From Chondrilla cf. caribensis (taxonomy: Eukaryota > Porifera > Demospongiae > Chondrillida > Chondrillidae): 64,000 nt of DNA. The stretch covers positions 2,389,971 to 2,453,970 of the forward strand of contig OZ026569.1 of assembly GCA_964020155.1 (NCBI GenBank), given 5' to 3'. Under the pieces are notes generated by a model that saw only the letters and a program-made list of their open reading frames with translations, was not told the DNA's origin and did no database searches. Shown piece by piece: positions 56,131 through 64,000 of the stretch. The position numbers were made by a program, and so were the translations under genes. The first letter of the stretch is position 1. Each line of letters opens with the position of its first letter.

Positions 56131-56164
56131 TATCCCTCCATTCTGACGTCAGAGTGGAGGGATA
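56131..56164. promoter_or_regulatory. 34-bp palindrome centred on a CRE
   Basis: TATCCCTCCATTCTGACGTC followed by AGAGTGGAGGGATA is an inverted repeat with one mismatched pair, centred on TGACGTCA. Two CCAAT-type boxes (GACCAATAG near 56171, GACCAATGAG near 56219) and a TATATAAA at 56254-56261 follow. Confidence 0.7.
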
Positions 56165-56267
56165 AAATGTCGACCAATAGAAAGGTAACGGATACGATGA
56201 AGTGTAAGGATAACTTTCGACCAATGAGAAAGGTGCTAGGATAATCGCGCAGGTATATAAACGATAA

Positions 56268-56864
56268 GAAATATGTGCATTCAAGCCAAAGACAGAAGAC
56301 TTTGTGCAGATTTTGTTTGATGACCGCGGACATTGGCTTACAGTTAGTACAGTTGGAGCAAAGGCAGAGAATGTTGTGATGGTGTATGACAGCCTATACA
56401 AAAGCATTGGTTTCCATGTTAAACAGCAAGTGGCATCCCTTATGACTTCAAAGAGCAACAAGTCTGAACTGAATATCAACATCATGGACATACACATGCA
56501 GTCAGGTACTAGTGATTGTGGCTTGTTTGCTATAGCCAATGCTACTGCAATTGTGCATGGAATTTCACCAGGCTCGCAAGCGTATAAACAGGAGGATATG
56601 CGAACACATTTTGTAAAATGTTTAATAGATGGCAAGCTTACACCTTTTCCCCTCATAAAAAGACGGAGATGTAAAGATCATGTGAAATCAAGCCAGTGTA
56701 TTCAACTTTACTGCATATGTAGGATGCCAGACGATCCGCAATTGAACATGATAGAGTGTACTAATTGTAAACATTGGTACCATATTAGGTGTGTATCTGT
56801 CAGTAAGAAAGCTGTGTTGAATGCCAATGTTGACTGGTTTTGTAAACAATGTAGTTTAAGCTAA
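56268..56864 (+). CDS. Ulp1/C48 peptidase-PHD protein, 5' partial
   Basis: Open frame from a stop at 56265 to TAA at 56864 (198 codons), without a suitable upstream ATG. The first half has the C48 (Ulp1/SENP) catalytic layout: His in DDRGHWLTVS, Asp in VYDSLYKSIG, Gln/Cys region MQSGTSDCGLFAIANA. The second half is a C4HC3 PHD finger (YCICRMPDDP ... MIECTNCKHWYHIRCV ... WFCKQC). Such proteins cleave SUMO- or ubiquitin-like modifiers; the PHD would read histone tails. It lies within a TIR element and is probably transposon cargo. The first in-frame ATG (56379) falls after the catalytic His, so the 5' exon is missing or the copy is dead. Confidence 0.75.
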   Translation, partial: EICAFKPKTEDFVQILFDDRGHWLTVSTVGAKAENVVMVYDSLYKSIGFHVKQQVASLMTSKSNKSELNINIMDIHMQSGTSDCGLFAIANATAIVHGISPGSQAYKQEDMRTHFVKCLIDGKLTPFPLIKRRRCKDHVKSSQCIQLYCICRMPDDPQLNMIECTNCKHWYHIRCVSVSKKAVLNANVDWFCKQCSLS

Positions 56865-57527
56865 GTCTTAAAGTACTCTTATATTATTTATACTATTATT
56901 TATTATATTATTTATACTATTATTTATTATAATATTTATTTAAAATGGTCCTGGACCAAAATTTTCAGAAATGACACTGAAAATTTTGGTCCACCTGAAC
57001 ATACAGTCCAGGACCAAAATTTTCAGAGGGGGACCAAAATATTTAGCACAATGTTTGAAAAAAATGGTCCTGGACCAAGATTTTCAGGAAAAATTGCTGA
57101 AAATTTTGGTCCCCGGACCAAAATTTTCGGGACCAAAATTCCAGTGACAGTCCCAAGTTGACTCCGATCACCTTCTAAGCGCCCGTAATAAACGCCTACC
57201 CCAAGTTGGCACCAGGGATTGCGACACAAGTGACCGACCGAGTCGCCGGTTCGTATACGAACAGCAAATTGCTGTCAAGACAAGAAACGAACACCTAGCA
57301 AACAATTATCATGTCTAGGTTCTGATATAGAATATTTTTTACCATTTAGATGAGGATTAAGTAGCCGAATATTCTGTAAATCAATCAACTGATCAATCAT
57401 TAGGTTACCACAGGCAAAACGGCACATCAAAAGTACATATGATAGCTAATGGTACAATCTTACATAATCATCTCGCATAATCAAAAATAAAAAATTCAGC
57501 AAGTAACAACATTCAGGAGGTCTTGCT

Positions 57528-58000
57528 TCATTTCTCAAACCGAGCAGTCCACAACTTCACAATGTTCTTCAAAATTGATAGATGCTGGCATCCCTTATCC
57601 AAAACTAAAGCCAACTTATCATCATAACACAGATTGTCAAAATCGTTGGCTATGTGCCTCATGGATAGTAAGAGGGGTTGTCGTTCGGTGCCCCACGCGT
57701 CACACTCAAACAACCAATGGGCAACATCCTCCACCTCCCCTGACTGGCACTCCTGACATGTCCTCTTCTCCCTTGGCAACCCTTGCCACTGCCTGCTCTC
57801 AATCCTGAGGGGTGCTGTCCCACCCCTCAACCTCATCATCATTTGTCTGACTCTCTTGCTGGCCACGTCCAAGCACCGTGATTCACTACCCTTCTCCTTA
57901 TGTAACCGCATATATACCATACTCCGCAATACTTCATAGAGCTCGAAGTGCGTTCCATTTAGCTCGCCACTTATATTAGCAATATTTTTTTCAAATTTCC
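57528..58000 (-). pseudogene. Retroelement C-terminal zinc-knuckle fragment
   Basis: The minus-strand frame contains LRIESRQWQGLPREKRTCQE followed by CQSGEVEDVAHWLFECDAW, a CxxC...H...C knuckle as at the C terminus of non-LTR retrotransposon reverse transcriptases (zf-RVT type). The upstream catalytic part is absent, and the N-terminal residues of the open frame (to 58253) show no similarity I recognise. Probably a 3' fragment of a LINE. Confidence 0.55.
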
Positions 58001-58207
58001 AAAATAATTTAAAAACAGTATAAGCTATAAATTGAAAAAAACTAAGAAAATAGTTATGTCTACTTGCAACTACGGAATACAAAAATCTTGCGAAAACAAA
58101 CATCTCATGATCACTTTCTATGTAGGAATGGAACACATCATGAGTAAACAAGTCCACTTGCATGGGACAACAAGCAGACTTTATAAAGATATCAAGTAGT
58201 GTATAGG

Positions 58208-58400
58208 TATGAATGACCCTAACAAAGGAGTCAACATGGTACAAGGAGTGCACTCTAACGAAGGAGTCAACTTGGGACAGGGAGTGGCTCTAAAGAAGGA
58301 GTCAACTTGGGACAGGGATGCACTCCAATTAAGGAGTCAACATGGTACAAGGAGTGGCTCTAAAGAAGGAGTCAAATGGGGACAATGGGTCCCAAGTTGA
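58208..58400. repeat. Tandem array of AAGGAGTCAACTTGGGACA motif
   Basis: About five or six imperfect units of roughly 35 bp with AAGGAGTCAAC(T/A)TGG(G/T)ACA and GGAGTGGCTCTAAAG. GGAGTCAACTTGGGAC is the outermost sequence of the host element's right inverted repeat (59522-59537). Confidence 0.85.
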
Positions 58401-58766
58401 ACGTTGGGACGATGCTGGACTCCTTACCAGACCCTTTCACTAATAGAAAGGTGCGAAGTAAAGTCTTGGATGGCTATTTGAAAACTGCTGATAAAATGAC
58501 TATCAAGTACAACAAAAAAGAAGACAAGTATGGAAACCCTACCAATCATATCAAGTCATTCTCACTGATTACACCATGTAGCAAGACTTTATCTACTTGT
58601 GCAATGGGGCTAATATGGAGGAAGGAAGAAGCCGATTCAAACTCGTAAAACACTTTTCTTTGCAGGGACAATTGGTAAGTCTCAACAATATTACTGTGCA
58701 TTTCAAGAATAAGAATTAAAAAAAGTTCTAGACAGGCCAACATTCGGCGTTTCTTTTCTCATGTAA

Positions 58767-59339
58767 GGTAGAGTAGGGTAATTTCGGAAATCTCACTTTA
58801 AAGGGAAATGACTCCAGCTGTGTCTGATAAATGAGCAGTTCGCTTTCGTTCCCCTCTGCGCTAGCACTTTGCGATCGTTTTGATATCTTAAATCGCTTAT
58901 AAACAACTGGTAGAGCTGAAATTCTTTCATTTTTGTGAACGTCGTAACAATTGTATCATAATGACCTCACACTTACTTTCTTATCAAGCGCGCCACAATT
59001 TAAATTCCATTTTAATCCCACTATAATGCCTAAATGGTCCAATGCGAATTCACAGGCAGCTTTAAACTTCTTAAAACTTGCGTTTCCATCCCTTCCAAAA
59101 TGCTGGATACAGCCCATTTTACACGGGATTCCGAAATTACCCGGAAATTGACATGTACCGTCCTGGAAGAGAAAATGGGGTGCCACGCCACGAAAGAAAT
59201 AGGCACTGGTGTGTAATCTTCTGGGACTTAAGGACACATGATAACCTTTCTGCTATATAGCTCACGGGCGAATACTTTCATATCCCTTAACGCAAGAGAG
59301 CAATCACTCGAAGTTTTTCCGAAATTACCCTATTTTACC
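58767..59339. mobile_element. TIR element (GGTA...GGGTAATTTCGG family), nested
   Basis: 573 bp: (TAA)GGTAGAGTAGGGTAATTTCGG at left; the right end reverse-complements to (TTAA)GGTAAAATAGGGTAATTTCGG. Internal frames are unrecognised. Related to 39732-40534 by its ends. Confidence 0.75.
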
Positions 59340-59537
59340 TTAATCGGTAAGTATAATAAATTATAAATTAAAGAGACAATAATGAAATGATCGCCTTTAA
59401 ACTTATAAAACTTACCGTCTGATCTTCATGTGCAACCCCCAGTGCCATGCAATTCATTCATTCCATTCGGGCCTAGTGCCAACTGGGGACAGGCGTTTAT
59501 TGCGGGCGCTTATAAGGTGTCGGAGTCAACTTGGGAC

Positions 59538-60254
59538 GGTTTAGCGAGGTTAATTATTGATCGTGACCTTTCGTTAGAGGGGTCTTATGTCCGGTTTGGG
59601 GCCAATGTCCAAAATTTCCGTCGCGAATATCGAAGGCGTCGACCATGAACCATACGGCCCAAGGCGGGCCCGGTAATATGCATCGAGTGTGAGACGACGG
59701 TAATTTTCCTAAAACAAGTCGCTTACTTTTTCTGTCACGTCGGTGTAAAGCCGCTCATTTTTGTCTGCTTCTCCGACGTCAAGGCAAAGTTTGAGATGAC
59801 GTCGTTCAACTGTTTCGAGCGATAAATGAGTCTATCTCGCTAGTCACCATGGCCTCTTCTAGTCTGGCGTAGTCCGCGCGCAGGGTCGGCTATGCCAGGC
59901 TAGGGCTCTTCAGTGTCGATATAACACACAATCATAATATTATACTTTTGAATGTACATTCCACCATGTGTTGGAGTATCTATGATTCCAGTGAAGGTGT
60001 CACAATTGTCATGCACCAGCCTGGGCCAGGTTTAGTTGGTAAGACTAAAGGTGATCATGTGCCACCATAGATAATAGAACTACGTAGTTCTATTATCTAT
60101 GGTGCCACTCAAGAATTCCTAGGTCTTAGTACCAACTGGTCACCTATCACAGCAGTTCGTGGCTTCCTGTGCTACGTGACCCTCCATGTGTGATAATCAC
60201 ATTGCATTCTTCTCGCAGAATAAAATCTCTGCAGTTCTCTTCAAACACAAATCA
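59538..60254. other. CpG-richer spacer with a fold-back sequence
   Basis: 59540-59900 is rich in CpG (GACGTC, TCGCGA-like words) and may be an old promoter, but no gene starts there. A long palindrome follows at 60059-60108. Confidence 0.5.
60059..60108. repeat. 50-bp near-perfect palindrome
   Basis: The central 38 bp (60065-60102, centre CTAC|GTAG) are a perfect inverted repeat with no loop; the pairing extends with one mismatch to 50 bp, and more weakly to about 60030-60140 (GTTGGTAAGACTAAAGG against CCTAGGTCTTAGTACCAAC). Probably a fold-back MITE. Confidence 0.9.
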
Positions 60255-60520
60255 GATTTTGACCCGTTTTTTTCCGGTTCGGTGATTAAACTCAGACATG
60301 CTTAGGTTGATAAGAGACTATGCGTCGAAGAGTTCCACTCTTCATTCTGCACTACGCTTGCCGATGAGAAGCAGCTACGTGTCTGTTAGAGGTTTACCCC
60401 AGCGACAAGCCTCATTAATTCGAAACAAGGCGGGGCAAAATTATATGAAAATCGATCAAGATAACCGTTTGGCAAACCATTCACGCCTGTTAAATCCGTA
60501 AACTTCAATGAGATAAAAGT
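60255..60520 (+). pseudogene. Inverted partial copy of dioxygenase 5' end
   Basis: Matches the 5' flank and first codons of the dioxygenase at 54366-55784 in opposite orientation: the upstream TTCCGGTTCGGTGATTAAAC, the start codon (60298) and about 40 codons (MLRLIRDYASKSSTLHSALR) with two or three replacements, then indels. Later islands still align (ATGAAAATCGATC, CATTCACGCC). The frame ends in a premature stop near 60501 and the catalytic domain is absent. Confidence 0.9.
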
Positions 60521-60664
60521 ATAGAAGCTAATGGACATATATACTACCACTACTTCTACCATAGATACTACAACCTTCTACATGCCATTACACGGCGACC
60601 ATTTAAAAGTGTGGGTCTGGATGCGCGAGACTACTTGACCGCCAGACGGAGTTGATGAACTAAA

Positions 60665-63600
60665 ATGCCGGTGAGACGTCCTGTTGGAGTGGCTGCTATT
60701 AAGAAGGAGAAGCTAGCCAAGGTTCGGCTACGTAGCCCATCTGGGTCAAAATGTATACTTCGTCATTTTATGCATTCTATAACATTTTGTAGGCCAAATA
60801 TGCTGCCAAACAATCCGAATTGGAAGAAATGCAATTTTCTCATGTACGTGAGTCGGTTACAATCAATACCTTCAGCACAGTGTACGCCACACTTCTATAT
60901 TATGGTAGATGTGCGTATAAAATGATAGTGGAAACGTTAATATTGACGTTTTTATAGAGAAATAATACCCTTATAGTTGACTTTTGTACATGTGAGCTCA
61001 ACTGACGTGTTTGCCACCAAAATATCACATACTTTCTTGCCGGAATTCCATACCCTGACTACTCACCTAGTTTCAAACAACCAACCCCTACCTTGTCGGG
61101 TCTTCCATATTACGTACACAAGAACTAATATGCATGAATGGTCTAAAAACCTGTGTCCGAGGGTATTTTTCTTTCATACTGTTAATTGCCACTTATACCG
61201 CATGATCATTTGATTTATATAATACATTCAAAATGGCCTTAATAATGTGGTTCTCCCCTAGTAAAGGATTCGGAGGACACTTATAGGCACTTAAGATGAG
61301 TCCAGGGTCTATAGCATAACATAACATTAAACCTGTACACACAGGTCACCTCTCCATAACAGCCAGTTTTCTGAAGTTCAATGTGTATATAGTGTAACAT
61401 TAAACCCTAGCATACAGGCCACCTCTTTACACCAGCCAGAATACTGTGCTCCAAAGGGTCTATTAATTTTATAGCATAATGTTGAACCTGTGTATAAAGG
61501 CCACCTTTCTGTAACAGCCACTTTGTAGGTCCCCAGGACCACTGTCCACTATAGACAGGTTCCACTGTATCCACCCCGGTATCCATGCCTCATTCAGGTC
61601 AGTACGCAAATGGAGAAGTTCAAGAAGAACTTGGAGGACTTTGCAGCTACACATAAGAATGACATCAAGAAGGATGCAGAGTTCAGAGGGCACTTTCAAC
61701 AAATGTGTGCTAGGATAGGAGTTGATCCTCTTGCGTGTGAGTGGACGTTAGGAATTCCGACTGTAATAGGATCATGTTCAGACAAACACCGTTAACACAA
61801 GTTGCTGTTTAGCACAAACCAACGTCTTAACTTTGTTTTGTTTGCTGTAGTGGTGTACATGTAATGGGTAATCCTGATACGGAGAACTGATTTGTGGGTC
61901 CCTTGTAGTTTATCTTAGCGCATTCTACTGTTTCTACAGTGTTACACTTTGATATAGGTAGTGTTTTCGTGGGATTCGATTTACCTGATTTGCAGCTAAC
62001 AGCTGTTTACTCGTGAATTTTCATTGTAGAATGATATCCAAATTACTCACTACCCACAACGTTATAGCAAATAATTATTTATACTTTGTGACAGTTATAA
62101 ACTAGGCATCTTAGATTGGCTACTGTGTATGACGATAGAGCGAGGTTAATGCACAATGTGCAAGGCTGATATGAGTCAATATTGGTGATGTTCTTAACTC
62201 ATACTGTGTATGACATTAGATGCCTAGCCATACCAAGAGTGGCTCACAGACCTGTAGACAGGATTTAAAAAGAGGGAGGGACTCAAGTTTGATGCATTGT
62301 TGTATGTTTAATGGGAGGATCAAAGGGAAAACAGCGCATTTGCTTCTGATACTGCACACTTTTATTCACACCCTTGGAACTAGAGCAACAAGTACACCAA
62401 TGCACACTTGGACGTACAGTAGCCATAACTTGAATGGTAGTTCAGTACAGAGTGATCGATGAAAGTTCAGAACATCCTGTTTCTCTTTCCACATTGGACG
62501 GAATTAAATTGGTTTAAATTTAAGGACCTCAGAGTCCCCTGGGGGGGGGGGGGGGTGTACAAAGCCAACGCACCCCTCCCTCCTGGTTTATAACCATAGT
62601 ATGGTTGAATTCGTCATACAGTGGAACCTCTACTAAAGGACTCTCCCAATAAAGGACACCATAGAATTACCTCCCTATAAAGGACATGTTCGGAGGCACC
62701 AAGATAGATTTCCCTATAGTGCTAATACATTTTCCACCTCTGAAGAGTGGACAACCTTTCTACAGTGGACAAAATAGCTGTTCCCAATGTGTCCTTTATA
62801 GAGAGGTCCCACTGTATTATCATTATATGTATTCAACCTGAACATACAGTAGATATTCGTTATAAGACTATCGATAAGGGACCCATAGACTCAGTTATTG
62901 TATTCATCAGGGTTTGCTTTGGATATGTACACTACTACAGCAAACCAATAATACTCCAGTGTTGGTTTGCAGCTGTTTGTGTTGAGGGTGTTTGTCTTGC
63001 ATGCTTCTACTGTATGTACATGATATATATGAGTCCTTTTGTTTGATACTCGTTTTGATGCAGCCAGTAAAGGATTCTGGGCACAAACTTTGGGAGTTGG
63101 TGACTTTTACTACGAACTGGGTGTTCAGATAATAGAGGTGTGCTTAGCTGCCAAAGAGCGGACAGGTGGATTGATGAGTTTCGATGAACTCCGTGAGAGA
63201 TTGCTTGCCACCAGTGGTAGAACAAGAAATGATGTGTCCGAGTAAGTGTGCCTGTTTTTCTTCCACTCATAGATACTTTTCAGAAGTACAGTGAAAGTGA
63301 GCTTGCTTTGTAAGCACCCTTGTTATTGCATAGCTCTGTTAACACATATGTTCACTCCCCGGGTATCTTGTTTGATCCATATGTCTTCTTCATCCTCAAT
63401 CTTTTAACAAACATCCATTTGCTGTGCATCTTGTGTGGACACTACTGTTGGTAATAATCAACAATAACACCTAATCTTACCATATAAACACACTGTTATG
63501 GATCCCATACTAAAGCTACAGTTTAGTGTAGGTTAGGGGCTGTACAGTCAGCTAGTTAGGAGTACCTCTGTTGCTTTGTATTCTCAGAGACGATTTGGCC

Positions 63601-63729
63601 AGGGCCATAAAGAAATTGAAGTCCCTTGGTGGAGGATTTGCTGTAATTCCAGTGGGTAAAAGGAGGCTGGTTCAGTGTGTACCAGGAGAGCTCAGCATGG
63701 ACCACACTACTGTGCTACAAAAGGCTGAG
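60665..63729 (+). CDS. SNF8: SNF8/VPS22, ESCRT-II subunit (3' truncated by window)
   Basis: Exons: 60665-60721, 60793-60843, 61598-61736, 63064-63241, 63588-63729 (donor GTACTT); 189 codons of the usual roughly 255, the remainder beyond the right edge. It begins MPVRRPVGVAAIKKEKLAKA, continues with a helical EEMQFSHVSTQMEKFKKNLE, FRGHFQQMCARIGVDPLA, then the first winged helix (KGFWAQTLGVGDFYYELGVQ) and DDLARAIKKLKSLGGGFAVI. SNF8 with VPS25 and VPS36 forms ESCRT-II, which sorts ubiquitinated cargo at endosomes and seeds ESCRT-III assembly. Exons 1 and 2 are only 57 and 51 bp. Intron 3 (1.3 kb) holds a MITE and a poly-G run. Confidence 0.95.
62541..62555. repeat. Poly-G run
   Basis: Fifteen consecutive G in SNF8 intron 3. 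Confidence 0.9.
62617..62816. mobile_element. MITE, CAGTGGAACCTCT family (complete)
   Basis: 200 bp with inverted ends TACAGTGGAACCTCT and AGAGAGGTCCCACTGTA, in SNF8 intron 3. Closest to the copy in ZSWIM2 intron 1. Confidence 0.88.
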
Positions 63730-63903
63730 GTACTTATGTATGTATGTATGTATACATGTATACTCATACATACTGTGCGTGTACTTGAATACTGTACCAA
63801 CATTGTAAACAGTGAACCTGTATATCATGAAGACTGCCGAAGGTACCAGGACTCCCCATTAATGGTCACATACGGCAGGTGGTCTTTATGTGGAGGTGGC
63901 CTC

Positions 63904-63981
63904 TACACACGTGACACACACACAAGTGCACGCACGCACGCACGCACACACACGCGCGCGCGCGCGTGTGTGTGTGTGTGT
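63904..63981. repeat. CA/CG/TG alternating microsatellite
   Basis: ACACACAC and GCACGCACGC pass through a CGCGCGCG core into TGTGTGTG, so the tract is itself an inverted repeat. It lies in SNF8 intron 5 at the right edge. Confidence 0.95.
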
Positions 63982-64000
63982 ATCTGCTTCATTGTCATAT

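Larger units (their letters stand above)
55921..57149. mobile_element. TIR element carrying Ulp1-PHD frame
   Basis: 1,229 bp. Left end TGTCACGAAAATTTTGGTCC and right end whose reverse complement reads TGTCACTGGAATTTTGGTCC. Both ends continue into arrays of AAAATTTTGGTCC in alternating orientation (55927-56020 and 56945-57140). GTCC stands on both outer sides (55917-55920, 57150-57153), a possible 4-bp target duplication. Inside are a promoter-like region with a CRE palindrome and a Ulp1/PHD reading frame; no transposase is visible, so the element is probably non-autonomous. The superfamily is not recognised. Confidence 0.75.
57150..59537. mobile_element. 2.4-kb TIR element with RT fragment and nested MITE
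   Basis: The ends are inverted repeats of about 62 bp: 57150-57212 (GTCCCAAGTTGACTCCGATC ... CCAAGTTGGCAC) against 59477-59537 (reverse complement GTCCCAAGTTGACTCCGACA ... CCAGTTGGCAC). Inside: a retroelement fragment (minus), a tandem array made of the terminal motif, and another TIR element. It looks like a composite or a foldback element; no transposase found. Confidence 0.75.

Noticed and set aside
56090..56656. 188-codon minus-strand frame opposite the Ulp1 sequence
   Set aside because: Shadow of the plus-strand Ulp1-PHD frame, which shows the catalytic and zinc-binding residues.

Overview
The window is nuclear DNA of an animal. Protein-coding genes are split by GT-AG introns and encode animal families (UVSSA, ZSWIM2, IP6K, SNF8, mitochondrial HSP60/HSP10, a gamma-butyrobetaine-type dioxygenase). 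Introns and spacers carry (CA)n tracts, minisatellites, MITEs and TTAGGG-type repeats. An extracellular IgGFc-binding/FN3/EGF protein, laccase-type multicopper oxidase and the style of the transposon relics fit an early-branching invertebrate. A demosponge is my best guess, but it is inference.

Layout. 1-2.1 kb: a decayed reverse-transcriptase fragment beside a frameshifted pogo-like DDE transposase, both on the minus strand. 2.1-5.7 kb: no intact gene, one broken PHD-like fragment. 5.7-13.9 kb (minus): a secreted mosaic protein, signal peptide-IgGFc-FN3-EGF-EGF-giant exon-Cys-rich C terminus, with phase-1 introns at every internal junction except the last. 13.9-16.0 kb: tandem copy of that gene's 5' end and upstream DNA. 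16.1-17.7 kb (minus): a 5'-truncated HSP10 copy. 18.7-19.5 kb: tandem units with telomere-like cores. 20.5-22.8 kb (minus): an intronless laccase. 23.6-25.6 kb (minus) and 25.8-34.3 kb (plus): complete HSP10 and HSP60, head to head with 220 bp between start codons, the arrangement known from vertebrate HSPE1/HSPD1. 35.4-39.5 kb (minus): ZSWIM2. 40.6-45.9 kb (plus): inositol hexakisphosphate kinase, divergent from ZSWIM2 with a TIR element in the shared upstream DNA. 46.8-53.4 kb (plus): UVSSA, 12 exons. 54.4-55.8 kb (minus): intronless gamma-butyrobetaine/trimethyllysine dioxygenase. 55.9-60.5 kb: nested transposons, including a TIR element carrying a Ulp1 (C48) peptidase-PHD reading frame, bounded by an inverted, decayed copy of the dioxygenase 5' end. 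60.7 kb to the right edge (plus): SNF8/VPS22, first five exons.

Functionally the genes are mostly unrelated housekeeping loci: mitochondrial protein folding (HSP60/HSP10), carnitine synthesis, inositol pyrophosphate signalling, transcription-coupled repair (UVSSA), ubiquitin ligation (ZSWIM2) and endosomal sorting (SNF8). The only pair with an obvious shared role and probably shared control is HSP10/HSP60. Exon coordinates were derived by hand from splice consensus, reading phase and recalled family sequence; they are internally frame-consistent but unsupported by transcripts.
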